From: an uncultured Treponema sp.
Lineage (GTDB): Bacteria > Spirochaetota > Spirochaetia > Treponematales > Treponemataceae
Direction of reading: 5' to 3'
Assembly (NCBI GenBank): GCA_937893155.1
Contig: CALBGU010000279.1
Coordinates: forward strand, 1 to 18,241
Length of the DNA stretch: 18,241 bases
The notes under the pieces were generated by a model that was given only the letters and a program-made list of their open reading frames with translations, did no database searches and was not told the DNA's origin. A program made the position numbers and the translations under genes. This document shows, one piece after another, positions 6,229 to 13,689 of the stretch. The first letter of the stretch is position 1. Each line of letters begins with the position of its first letter.

Positions 6229-6939
6229 CTATTTTATGATAACAAGCGAAAAATATGATTGCGATTCATATAATTCCGCGCTCGATGCCGAAAAATCCTT
6301 GAGATGCAAAATGCGTTCGCCCGAAAGCCCGCAATTTTGAAACAACACGCTGTTTTTTGCTATATCCATCTCAAACAGCGTTTCGATAACCGTGCGATAC
6401 GACGCGGCAAGTTTCATCAAGATTTTTGTGCCACTGTGCGACAATTCCGCGCGCAAAATGCCGTTTTTCACCGCACTGTCGGCAGGAATAATCACGATTT
6501 CTTCATCACGCTCGGCAAGATTCATCGAGATTTTCGCCGCCGCTGCCGAAATCGACGTAATGCCAGCGCAAAATTCCACCGAAAAGCCCAGCTCGCCCAC
6601 CTTTTTTGCAATATGCGCCGCCGTGGAATAAAACGACACATCGCCGAGCGTAATAAATGCAACATCGCTCCCCGCGCGCAAAAATTCAGCGCATTGAGCG
6701 GCAATTTCCGCGTAATTTTCGCTCAGTCGAGCCTCATCGCGAATCATCGGCGTTTTTGTTTTGATTATCGTTTTGCGGCTCAAGTCCAGCCCCGCTCCAT
6801 TGAGAATAGAAAGCGCGACCGAATCGCCGTTTTTGGTTTGCGGACAAAAAATGACAGGGCATTTTTCAAGTCTATGAAATGCTTGAAGCGTCATCAATTC
6901 AGGCTCGCCCGGTCCAATTCCAATTGCGTAGAAAATCAT
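6229..6939 (-). CDS. cbiL: Precorrin-2 C20-methyltransferase
   Basis: CbiL (CobI in the aerobic route) methylates C20 of (cobalt-)precorrin-2 with SAM, committing it to the corrin branch. The 236-residue protein has AIGIGPGEPELMT (5-17), a mid-protein TLGDVSFYST segment, and AGITSISAAAAKI followed by AERDEE, all typical of this methylase subfamily. The cobalt form is favoured by the downstream cbiF and cbiG. An in-frame ATG at 6975 would run through the promoter and put 12 unconserved residues in front; 6939 matches the family start. TATAAT sits 6 nt before the ATG and there is no Shine-Dalgarno sequence, so the mRNA is predicted to be leaderless and cannot carry a cobalamin riboswitch. It is first of three corrin genes; cbiE, cbiT, cbiH, cbiC, cbiD and others are not in the window. 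Confidence 0.93.
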   Translation of the reverse strand: MIFYAIGIGPGEPELMTLQAFHRLEKCPVIFCPQTKNGDSVALSILNGAGLDLSRKTIIKTKTPMIRDEARLSENYAEIAAQCAEFLRAGSDVAFITLGDVSFYSTAAHIAKKVGELGFSVEFCAGITSISAAAAKISMNLAERDEEIVIIPADSAVKNGILRAELSHSGTKILMKLAASYRTVIETLFEMDIAKNSVLFQNCGLSGERILHLKDFSASSAELYESQSYFSLVIIK

Positions 6940-6945
6940 AAGCAA

Positions 6946-6974
6946 ATTATACAAAACACGCGGGTAAATGTCCA
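6946..6974 (-). promoter_or_regulatory. cbiL operon promoter, leaderless geometry
   Basis: Minus strand: -35 TGGACA (6974-6969, five of six consensus), 17-bp spacer, perfect -10 TATAAT (6951-6946), then 6 nt to the ATG at 6939. This is the best promoter match in the window. It is back to back with the promoter of the 7005 gene, and the two share the -35 region. Confidence 0.8.
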
Positions 6975-6989
6975 CAAAGACGCAATTTG

Positions 6990-6998
6990 TGATATACT
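6990..6998 (+). promoter_or_regulatory. Extended -10 promoter of the 7005 gene, leaderless geometry
   Basis: TGA-TATACT (6990-6998) is an extended -10 element. Six nucleotides separate it from the ATG at 7005 and there is no Shine-Dalgarno sequence. A -35 is weak (TGTCCA at 6969-6974 with an 18-bp spacer), and that stretch is the same DNA as the cbiL -35 read on the other strand. Confidence 0.65.
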
Positions 6999-7004
6999 AT
7001 TCCT

Positions 7005-7934
7005 ATGAAAATTTCTCTCGAAAATATGTCGAAAGTAACAGAAAATATCTGCGTGCTTTTCGGCGCAACAAATATCGGTGTTTTAAGAGCAGGCAAAAAA
7101 ATTTTTTTGATTGATTCAGGCGCGTCCGAAGAAGACGGAAGGGCGATTTTGCAAGCCGCAAACGAATTGTTTCCCGATGCAAAAATCAGCGCAATCATCA
7201 ACACCCATTCTCACGCAGACCATTGCGGCGGAAATGCGTTTTTGGTGCGCGAAACAGGCGCGGAAATTTGGGCAAGCGCGGGCGAAAAGCCTTCGATTGA
7301 ATATCCGCGGCTTGAAAACGCAATCGTGTGGGGAGGAACGCCGCCGCTTGAGATTCAGCACAATTTTTTTGAGGCAGAAGCAACGAGCGTTTCCCGCATT
7401 CTCAAAGACGGCGAAACCGTTTTTAACGAAGACACGGTGAGCGCTTACGCCGTGAGCCTGCCCGGGCATTATTTTGACCAAATCGGCATTATGGTGCAAG
7501 ACAAAGAGGCTTTGAAGAGCGTGTTTTTTTTGGGCGACGCGATTTTTGGGCGCTTCCGCATGGGAAAATATTGGATTCCATACACATTCGACATCAAACA
7601 ATTCAAGGAATCGCTCCACAAAATCGAGCAGATTTCCAGCGATTTTTATCTGCCGAGTCACGGCGATTTGATTGAAGAAGTTTCCGCGCTTGTAGAATTG
7701 AACGAATTTGCCACAGTGGAAACCGAAGAAACCATCATCAAATTGCTGGAAAAACAGCCGCTTACCACCGAAGAAGTGCTTGCGCGCGTGGCAGAACTCA
7801 ACGAAATCCCGCTCCGAATCGGGCAATACGCGCTCATCGGAAGCACCATTCGCTCGTATTTGTCGCATTTACAGGAACAAAAGCGAATCGAGTTCTTTTT
7901 TGAGAATAATTTTCTGCGCTGGCGGCTGGCATAG
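7005..7934 (+). CDS. Metallo-beta-lactamase fold hydrolase with C-terminal winged-helix-like domain
   Basis: This 309-residue hydrolase has the metal site HSHADH (68-73), H155 in LPGHYFDQIG, D178 in LGDAIF, and H219 in LPSHGD. That set is typical of glyoxalase II/LACTB2-like MBL proteins. After about residue 235 a mostly helical tail (EETIIKLLEKQPLTTEEVLARV...) ending in basic and aromatic residues fits the small winged-helix-like domain of LACTB2-type proteins. Function is not assignable: hydrolysis of a thioester, lactone or phosphodiester are all possible. An inner ATG at 7026 has no SD either; 7005 is preferred because TATACT lies exactly 6 nt upstream. It is divergent from the cbiL operon. 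A short hairpin (7946-7961) follows the stop. Confidence 0.85.
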   Translation: MKISLENMSKVTENICVLFGATNIGVLRAGKKIFLIDSGASEEDGRAILQAANELFPDAKISAIINTHSHADHCGGNAFLVRETGAEIWASAGEKPSIEYPRLENAIVWGGTPPLEIQHNFFEAEATSVSRILKDGETVFNEDTVSAYAVSLPGHYFDQIGIMVQDKEALKSVFFLGDAIFGRFRMGKYWIPYTFDIKQFKESLHKIEQISSDFYLPSHGDLIEEVSALVELNEFATVETEETIIKLLEKQPLTTEEVLARVAELNEIPLRIGQYALIGSTIRSYLSHLQEQKRIEFFFENNFLRWRLA

Positions 7935-7945
7935 CAAAACACAGT

Positions 7946-7961
7946 TCGCCTAAACAGGCGA
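7946..7961 (+). other. Small hairpin after the 7005-7934 gene
   Basis: TCGCCT (7946-7951), AAAC loop, AGGCGA (7956-7961): a 6-bp stem 12 nt after the stop codon. On the plus strand it is followed by an A-run, not a T-run, so it does not meet the intrinsic-terminator pattern. It may still stabilise the 3' end. Confidence 0.35.
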
Positions 7962-8012
7962 GAAAAAACGCGCAGGATTTTGCGGCAAATGCTTTTTATT
8001 CAAAGAAAACTG

Positions 8013-8021
8013 TGTTATATT
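8013..8021 (+). promoter_or_regulatory. Extended -10 promoter of the 8031 gene
   Basis: TGT-TATATT (8013-8021) is an extended -10. Nine nucleotides follow before the ATG at 8031, giving a predicted 5' leader of about 3 nt or less. At 17 bp upstream only TTTTTA is seen as -35. There is no Shine-Dalgarno sequence. Confidence 0.5.
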
Positions 8022-8030
8022 GAAGCATAT

Positions 8031-8696
8031 ATGAAAGTGAAATCGGGACATTTCTGTGTTTTTTTTCTGTGCGCATTTTTTTTCTCGTGCGCACTAAACA
8101 GCGCAGACAGCACGGAAGAAAGCGAAAACAGCGCAGACGACAGCTTTTTGAAAGCGTACATCGAGTTAAAATCACGCCAAAACAGGTGGTCTGCTCCGAT
8201 TTCAGATACTGCGGCAATTTCGGCAAAAACGCTTTTGGGCGCAGACGATTCCATTATGGCAACGCCCGAAAATGCTGCCGCCGAGCTCAATACTGCCGAT
8301 TCCCCCGTGTTCCCGAGTATCAGCGGCTTTGGTTCGCTTGACCTTTCTCATCTTTCATCGGAGGCGAAAAATGCGCTCGACGGCTTTTGTGCCGCGCTGT
8401 GCCAAAAAAGCGGGTTTGATTTTATGCAGCCAAAACGCGAATACGAGCTTTCGCTTTTTTTCTTTGACCTAGAAGAAAAATGGCGGTCGATTTTCAATTC
8501 GGATTTTCCTGACGAACGCATTTTTTCATCGTGGAAATATGCCGCTCCCTTTTTTTTGGACGATGCAATTCTTGTTCCTGTGCGTTTTTTTTCGGGAGAA
8601 TATTTTTTGGACACCGAAATTTATCTTTTTGAAACCGAGGACGGTTGGAAAGTAAACCAGATTCGCGCAAAATGGAGGCAGAAAAATGCCGACTAG
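8031..8696 (+). CDS. Putative lipoprotein of unknown function
   Basis: The 221-residue product starts MKVKSGH followed by a strongly hydrophobic stretch ending FFFSC, with C20 the likely lipidated cysteine. This fits the relaxed lipobox of spirochaetes (Phe at -3, Ser at -1), though other bacteria would be less tolerant. The mature part has a Ser/Asp/Glu-rich N-terminal tether, then an acidic, aromatic-rich region whose last 60 residues (FFLDDAILVPVRFFSGEY...LFETEDGWKVNQI) look like beta strands. No family was recognised. An in-frame ATG at 7980 was rejected because it precedes the -10 and spoils the signal peptide. It overlaps the next gene by 11 bp, so the two are cotranscribed and probably translationally coupled. 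Confidence 0.75.
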   Translation: MKVKSGHFCVFFLCAFFFSCALNSADSTEESENSADDSFLKAYIELKSRQNRWSAPISDTAAISAKTLLGADDSIMATPENAAAELNTADSPVFPSISGFGSLDLSHLSSEAKNALDGFCAALCQKSGFDFMQPKREYELSLFFFDLEEKWRSIFNSDFPDERIFSSWKYAAPFFLDDAILVPVRFFSGEYFLDTEIYLFETEDGWKVNQIRAKWRQKNAD

Positions 8697-9441
8697 CGAA
8701 GACGCGGTTTGCGGGTTAAAGCGCGATTTGGTGCTGGAAAATCTAAGCGAAAGCAAAAGCGTGCTGCATTTGCGCGCAAAATCGGGTGAAAAAATGCTGA
8801 ACATCACTTTGCACGCAGGCGAATACCGCGTTTTTGACTCGCGCGTCATTTTCGGCGATGATAAAAACAGCGCGGTATTGCACGATTGGATTGGGAAAAA
8901 AATCGCTGCCGTTTTTTTTTATAAACGGGTTGCGTTATCTTTTTTGTCGGAATTGGTTCTTTTGGACGGCAAATTTTCGCTTTTGGTGGCAAAAAAATTA
9001 ACGAGAGTTCCTAAAAAGCACAAAAAACCCGCAGTTTCTGCCATCATTTTTTCAGAATCCGGGAAAAATCTCATCTCCGCGGTACAAAAAAACGATGGCG
9101 CGGTATTTTTTCGCGATAAGAAATACGCAATGCAAACATTTTGTGCGGCACAGAGCAGCATAAATGAGCCAGAATTGCTGTGCGTGTTTGAAAAAGGATT
9201 TGCAATCGGAGGCACGGGAGATTTTCCGTTTTCTCGAGGCGCGCAATTCAAGGCGAATCTTTTTTGCAGAATTAACAATCAAAATCTCAAACGAAAAATA
9301 GCGGCAAAATGCACGCTGGCGGGAAAAATCAGCGCAATCGGAAATGCAAAAATCTGGAGCGCGTATTTTGAATTCTGCGATTTGCTCGCCGAAGACTGCC
9401 GCTTTTTGTATGAATTATCAGCGCAAAAAAAGCAAGTTTAA
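8686..9441 (+). CDS. Unrecognised protein, possible divergent PilZ-like C-terminus
   Basis: The 251-residue protein has no signal peptide or membrane segment and is basic and rich in Lys, Phe and Ala. The start ATG at 8686 has GGAGG about 8 nt upstream inside the previous gene. No clear family was recognised. The C-terminal stretch AKIWSAYFEFCDLLAEDCRF resembles the end of PilZ domains (x-x-F-x-D-L-x-E-E-D-R). However, the c-di-GMP-binding RxxxR and D/N-x-S-x-x-G motifs are not visible, so this is only a suggestion. It partners the upstream lipoprotein gene. Its TAA (9439-9441) overlaps the TAA of the convergent gene by 3 bp, leaving no space for an intergenic terminator. Confidence 0.7.
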   Translation: MPTSEDAVCGLKRDLVLENLSESKSVLHLRAKSGEKMLNITLHAGEYRVFDSRVIFGDDKNSAVLHDWIGKKIAAVFFYKRVALSFLSELVLLDGKFSLLVAKKLTRVPKKHKKPAVSAIIFSESGKNLISAVQKNDGAVFFRDKKYAMQTFCAAQSSINEPELLCVFEKGFAIGGTGDFPFSRGAQFKANLFCRINNQNLKRKIAAKCTLAGKISAIGNAKIWSAYFEFCDLLAEDCRFLYELSAQKKQV

Positions 9442-10493
9442 TCTGCGCCCATCAGCACCGCAAACGGTTTGAGCGGAGAAATATTTTCAAAGACGATTTT
9501 CATAATCACCGTCATCGGAACCGCAAGGACAAGCCCCGCAAATCCCCACAGCCAGCCCCACAGCGACAGCGACACGATGAGAAAAAACGGCGACAAACCG
9601 AGTCCCTTGCCTTCCCATTTCGGTTCAATCACATAGCCAATCGCGATATTTACGCTGAGCAGCAGGATTATGATAAAAACAGGCGCTTCCCAATTTGGAT
9701 AGAATTGAATAATCGCGAACAGCGTCGTTACCACGCCGGAAATGATTGAGCCAAAATTGGGGATAAAGTTCAAAATAAACGCAAGCAAGCCCCAAATTAT
9801 CGAGAATTTTAAGCCGACGAACAAGCACCCTAAAAACACCAGCAAGCCCGTCAAAAGCGAAACGGTCGCTTTTATCGTGATGTAGTGAGTCACTTGTTTC
9901 ATTATGTCTTTTATGGTGATTTCCAGATTTACATCGCCGCGAACAAAAACAGGATTTTGCAATTTCTTTTTCATCGAGCGCGCTTCGGCAAGAAGAAAAA
10001 ACACAAAAAAAAGCACCATTATGGCGTTTTTGCTGAACGATAACAGCCCGCCAGAGAGGGAAATCGCAACGTTTTGGATTGTTTTCCGAATACCAAGCGA
10101 ATTCCACAGGTTGCTAAAAAGACCGAGTTCTTTGTCAAATGGAATATCAAATTGTTCTGCAACTGTGCTGTATATATTTAAGAAACGCTCTTCATATCGC
10201 GGATATAAGTCAATAATCGTCGAAACACCCGAAACAAACATATTCGCCAAAACCGAAATCAGCACAACAAGGAGCAACAACACAATAATTTCAGCAATAA
10301 TCCACGGAATATGAACCACCGAGTTCAGTTTTCGCACAATCGGCTCTAGCACAAATGCAAGCATAACCGCTATCACCACAGGAACGATGACCGACGCCAT
10401 TAGCTTGCAAATAGTGCCAACAATAATGATACACAAAAACAGTAACAAAAGAAAAATTCCATGCGAAATGCTGTTGTGTTCATTGTGTATCAT
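9438..10493 (-). CDS. AI-2E family (PF01594-type) membrane transporter/permease
   Basis: The 351-residue integral membrane protein has hydrophobic helices at roughly 12-30, 33-50, 64-88, 143-170, 205-228, 232-263, 270-290 and 302-335, the family's arrangement. The family marks LNFIPNFGSIISGV (241-254), VIEPKW (288-293) and the end region LSPFFLIVSLSLWGWLWGF...VPMT are present. Members are described as exporters of diverse small molecules, AI-2 or Na+/H+ antiporters; the substrate here cannot be told. AAGGAT precedes the ATG by 6 nt, and the gene lies 16 bp after serS, so the two are cotranscribed. The stop codon overlaps the convergent gene's stop. Confidence 0.9.
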   Translation of the reverse strand: MIHNEHNSISHGIFLLLLFLCIIIVGTICKLMASVIVPVVIAVMLAFVLEPIVRKLNSVVHIPWIIAEIIVLLLLVVLISVLANMFVSGVSTIIDLYPRYEERFLNIYSTVAEQFDIPFDKELGLFSNLWNSLGIRKTIQNVAISLSGGLLSFSKNAIMVLFFVFFLLAEARSMKKKLQNPVFVRGDVNLEITIKDIMKQVTHYITIKATVSLLTGLLVFLGCLFVGLKFSIIWGLLAFILNFIPNFGSIISGVVTTLFAIIQFYPNWEAPVFIIILLLSVNIAIGYVIEPKWEGKGLGLSPFFLIVSLSLWGWLWGFAGLVLAVPMTVIMKIVFENISPLKPFAVLMGAD

Positions 10494-10509
10494 TTTTTAT
10501 CCTTAAAAA

Positions 10510-11814
10510 TTATTTTGCGTTGGCAAGCGGTGAAGAAAGCGTTTTTGGCTCAATCTTATCGAAGCCGCAATATCCGCGGAGCACTTCTGGGATTGTAACA
10601 GAGCCGTCTGCGTTCTGATAGTTCTCAAGAATTGCAAGCATTGCGCGACCAACCGCGATAGCTGTTCCGTTGAGCATGTGAACGTACTTGTTCTTTCCGT
10701 CGTCGTCGCGATACTTTACGTTCAAGCGGCGTGCCTGATAATCAGTGCAGTTTGAAGTCGATGTAACTTCTCCATATTCGCCGCCGTTGCGTCCCGGCAT
10801 CCACGCTTCCAAATCCCATTTTCTGTATGCAGGTGCTCCGAGGTCGCCTGTGCAGGTGTCTACAACGTGGAACGGAATGCCCAAGCCTGTAAAGATTTCC
10901 TCTTCAATGAGGCGGAGTTTTTCGTGTAATTCTTCGCTCTGCTCTGGCAAGCAGTACACAAACATTTCCACTTTGTCAAATTGGTGCACGCGGTACAAGC
11001 CCTTGCTGAACTGTCCTGCGCTGCCAGCTTCACGGCGGAAGCAGTGAGAAAGACCGCAATACATCAGAGGAAGCTTTGCTTTATCGAGGATTTCGCCTGA
11101 ATGATAGCCGCCGAGCGTGATTTCTGCGGTCGCCACAAGGCAAGTGCCTTCGTCTTCGATAGCATATACATTACTCTCGTTTCCGCGCGGATTAAAGCCG
11201 ATGCCCTGCAAGATTTCTGCACGCGCAACATCTGGAGTGATAAACGTCGTGAACCCGTGCTTTCGCAGAGTGTTCAAAGCGTACATTATAAGAGCCTGCT
11301 CCAAGAAAACCGCCTCGTTCTTGAGGTAGTAGAACTTTGGACCGGAAACTTTTGTGCCGCGGTCAAAGTCGATGAGGTCAAGCTCTTCTCCGAGCTGCAC
11401 ATGGTCTTTTGGCTCAAAGTCGAATACGCGAGGAGTGCCGACTTTCTTTACTTCGAGGTTCTCTGTATCGAGCTTTCCGATAGGAGCTTTTGGGCTTGCC
11501 ATATTCGGAATCTTTCTTGCAGCTTCTTCGAGCTTTGTTTCTTTGTCTTCAAGCTCTTTAGAAACAGAAGCGATTTCGTCTTTTATCTGCTTGCCTTCTT
11601 CGATGTATTTCGCTCTTGTTTCTGCATCGAGTTTCTGCTTCATCGAAGCCGCATTCTCATTGCGCTTCTGCTGCAAGCTCTGCAATTTTGTGGTGAGTGC
11701 TGTGCGCTCGTCGAAAAGCTGCACAACAAGGTCAGCGTCTGCCGTCATATTGCGATTTTTGATATTCTCTTTGACGGCTTCAAGATTGTCCTTAATAAAT
11801 CTGTAGTCTAACAT
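10510..11814 (-). CDS. serS: Seryl-tRNA synthetase
   Basis: SerRS charges tRNA-Ser (and tRNA-Sec where present). The 434-residue class II enzyme has an N-terminal long antiparallel coiled coil (about 28-103), which recognises the long variable arm. The catalytic core follows, with TAEITLGGYH (229-238), motif 2 FRREAGSAG (259-267) running into GLYRVHQFDKVE (272-283), SNCTDYQARRL (354-364), and motif 3 LNGTAIAVGRAMLAILENYQ (381-400). Length and order are standard. It is followed 16 bp later by the AI-2E-type gene. Upstream, TTGCAA-17 bp-TAGAAT lies 9 nt from the ATG. AGGA occurs in those 9 nt, so whether an SD is retained depends on the exact transcription start. Confidence 0.97.
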   Translation of the reverse strand: MLDYRFIKDNLEAVKENIKNRNMTADADLVVQLFDERTALTTKLQSLQQKRNENAASMKQKLDAETRAKYIEEGKQIKDEIASVSKELEDKETKLEEAARKIPNMASPKAPIGKLDTENLEVKKVGTPRVFDFEPKDHVQLGEELDLIDFDRGTKVSGPKFYYLKNEAVFLEQALIMYALNTLRKHGFTTFITPDVARAEILQGIGFNPRGNESNVYAIEDEGTCLVATAEITLGGYHSGEILDKAKLPLMYCGLSHCFRREAGSAGQFSKGLYRVHQFDKVEMFVYCLPEQSEELHEKLRLIEEEIFTGLGIPFHVVDTCTGDLGAPAYRKWDLEAWMPGRNGGEYGEVTSTSNCTDYQARRLNVKYRDDDGKNKYVHMLNGTAIAVGRAMLAILENYQNADGSVTIPEVLRGYCGFDKIEPKTLSSPLANAK

Positions 11815-11823
11815 AGTGTTCCT

Positions 11824-11852
11824 ATTCTATAGCGTGTAGATTTTTGTTGCAA
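11824..11852 (-). promoter_or_regulatory. serS promoter with near-zero leader
   Basis: Minus strand: -35 TTGCAA (11852-11847), 17-bp spacer, -10 TAGAAT (11829-11824), 9 nt to the ATG at 11814. The predicted leader is about 3 nt. The promoter fits in the 45 bp between the SIMPL gene's stop and serS. The -35 hexamer is identical to that of the left-edge gene. Confidence 0.6.
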
Positions 11853-11859
11853 TACGTTT

Positions 11860-12573
11860 TTATTCTAGCTCCCAAACACAGTCCACAGTTACCGAAACTG
11901 TTTTTGAACCTGTTGGAAGCGGCGTGGAAACAAGATTTGAAACCGTTTTGCTGGCTCTCATCACCGCGTCGCTTTCCGTGTAAGCATTTCCGGAAGAATA
12001 TTCATTGATAGAAACAATTTTTCCAAGCGTAGCCCCCGTTGCCCCTGCGAGCATCTGAGCCGCGTCCTCTGCCTGCTTGACGGCAAGCATTCGCGCTTTT
12101 TTCACCGCCTCGGAATCATCTTTTACATTATACGAAAAGGAAGACAATTCGTTTGCACCCGCCGCTATTGCCGCATCAATGACTTTCCCCGCAGATTTTA
12201 CATCGGTAATGACCACGCACATTTTGTTCGTCACAATGTAATTTCTGTACCGGCGTTTATCCGTCGTGTACGCATATTCTTGCCGAATTCCGTAATCAAA
12301 TGTTGAAATATATTTTTCTTCAATGCCATTTGTTCCAAGCGCACTCTGCACCGCCGTCATTCGCACCGCCGCATCTTGAACAGCCGCATTTACGTCCCAG
12401 TTTTCCGACGAAACCGAAAAAATCAACGAAACGCTATCTGGTTCAAGAGAAATTGAGCCTTCGCCATGAACCGACACCGTGCGCTCTTTTTCCGCCGTTT
12501 TTTCGGGAGCGTCTTTGCAAGAAAAAAGCAGTGCGACCGAAAACAAGGCGAGTGCAAAAACAGATTTTTTCAT
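11860..12573 (-). CDS. SIMPL-domain (DUF541) lipoprotein
   Basis: The 237-residue protein has a lipoprotein signal peptide: MKKSVFALALFSVALLFSC with C19 as the modified cysteine. From residue 32 the SIMPL/DUF541 domain begins VSVHGEGSISLEPDSVSL and ends at KTVSVTVDCVWELE, covering nearly the whole mature protein. Related proteins are periplasmic or envelope-associated and have been linked to stress resistance and signalling, but the molecular function of the family is uncertain. AAGGTGAT lies 7-14 nt before the ATG, and the gene follows the TPR-like gene by 18 bp, so it is the last member of the smc-led operon. No hairpin terminator was seen after it; the serS promoter follows at once. Confidence 0.9.
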   Translation of the reverse strand: MKKSVFALALFSVALLFSCKDAPEKTAEKERTVSVHGEGSISLEPDSVSLIFSVSSENWDVNAAVQDAAVRMTAVQSALGTNGIEEKYISTFDYGIRQEYAYTTDKRRYRNYIVTNKMCVVITDVKSAGKVIDAAIAAGANELSSFSYNVKDDSEAVKKARMLAVKQAEDAAQMLAGATGATLGKIVSINEYSSGNAYTESDAVMRASKTVSNLVSTPLPTGSKTVSVTVDCVWELE

Positions 12574-12591
12574 AAAATAATCACCTTACAA

Positions 12592-13689
12592 TCAATAAAT
12601 GTCAAAATAAAACCGCTCAAGATAAATCGCTCGTTTTTCTGCGGATTGCGCGTATTTACTTAATGGATAATTGATAAGCAGATTTTGATACGAGCGCAGT
12701 GCACCGCGAATATTGCGAATAGACGAATAGGCTTCAAGGATTTGCCCCTGCAAAAAAAGTCCTCGGTCTAAATTACTGATTGCACTGCCAAAAAACGTAT
12801 CGATAAAATCTTTTGCCTCTGCAAAATTGCCCGCATCATACGCCGCTTGCGCCTGCTCAAGCACCGCGTCGGTTTCCGTCGGTGTTTCTGGCTGATTGCT
12901 TTTGCTTTCAATCTTGAACGAAGTCGGGTCAAGCAATTCCTCGTAGGAGTTTTTTTCGCCCTCTTCGTTTTTCCGATTTTCTGCGCGAGCCGTTTTTTCA
13001 TCTGCGCTCTCAAGCTCTGCTTTTTCGCTGTTGTCAGTTCCCGAAGTTTTTTCAGCCACCGTTTTTTTAGGCTCATCAGCGGCTTTTTCAATCACAAACT
13101 CAACATAATCGTCGATATATTTTTTTGCAATCACATCATTTTTGTAAAAATGCAGCAACGTTGAGCCAGACTTTTTGGCAAAAAAATAAAATTCGGTCGT
13201 ATTTTCCTTTACCGAAGAACCATCGTAATCAGTGATTTTCGGCTCAGATTCCTCGCCCAAATACGTCCATTTTGTGCCGGGAAATGCAATACTGATATGC
13301 TGGTTCTGCTTTGCCGTAATCGTTCTTGACGGCGTTATCGCCTCAACTTCTGCCGTTTTTTCATCGGCGGACTCGGCTGTTTCGCTTTCAATTTTCTTCG
13401 GAAGCGCCACTTCAGCCTTCGGCGGCACAGATTTTTTCTCTTGCGCTTCCGCCGTTTTTACCGTTTCAGCAGGACGTGAACTCTCTTTTTGCACCTGCAC
13501 CGTTGTGGACGGCTCCGCTTCAGCAGAAGCAGGTTCAACCAAATACACAATTTGATTGTCAATCAGCTCGCTCACCGCCTTTTTCGGCTCTTCAGAATGA
13601 AGCACCACCTCGGTATCATCAAGAATTTCCTGCGCAAACACACAAAACGAAATCGATGCAACAGCACACAAAATAAGATTTTTTTTCAT
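12592..13689 (-). CDS. Secreted TPR-like (YbgF/BamD-type) envelope protein
   Basis: This 365-residue exported protein has a signal peptide 1-19 (cleavage after VFA likely). A low-complexity Glu/Lys/Ala/Pro-rich region fills about 30-120. A beta-rich domain of about 80 residues follows (122-201: HISIAFPGTKWTYLGE ... EFYFFAKKSGSTLLHFYKND ... DYVEFVIE), then a second charged linker (203-270). The C-terminal tetratricopeptide-like helices are at about 274-365 (AQAAYDAGNFAEAKDFID, ALRSYQNLLINYPLSKYAQSA). The C-terminal repeats resemble YbgF/CpoB or BamD periplasmic scaffolds. The middle domain has the look of an Ig-like or chagasin-like beta fold, which is speculative. Its ATG overlaps the upstream stop (ATGA), with GGGAG 8 nt upstream; the genes are coupled. 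Confidence 0.8.
   Translation of the reverse strand: MKKNLILCAVASISFCVFAQEILDDTEVVLHSEEPKKAVSELIDNQIVYLVEPASAEAEPSTTVQVQKESSRPAETVKTAEAQEKKSVPPKAEVALPKKIESETAESADEKTAEVEAITPSRTITAKQNQHISIAFPGTKWTYLGEESEPKITDYDGSSVKENTTEFYFFAKKSGSTLLHFYKNDVIAKKYIDDYVEFVIEKAADEPKKTVAEKTSGTDNSEKAELESADEKTARAENRKNEEGEKNSYEELLDPTSFKIESKSNQPETPTETDAVLEQAQAAYDAGNFAEAKDFIDTFFGSAISNLDRGLFLQGQILEAYSSIRNIRGALRSYQNLLINYPLSKYAQSAEKRAIYLERFYFDIY

Noticed and set aside
6229..6975. Longer cbiL starting at 6975
   Set aside because: The extension covers the -35 and -10 of its own promoter, and the family begins at the internal Met of MIFYAIGIGPGEP.
6940..7004. Cobalamin riboswitch between cbiL and the divergent gene
   Set aside because: The whole gap is 65 bp and is filled by two promoters; a B12 riboswitch needs far more sequence.
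7980..8696. Earlier start at 7980 for the putative lipoprotein
   Set aside because: It precedes the -10 element and would put 17 mixed residues before a good lipoprotein signal peptide.
9421..9448. Terminator at the convergent junction from GCGCA/TGCGC
   Set aside because: A 5-bp stem with an 18-nt loop that encloses the A/T run is not a credible intrinsic terminator.
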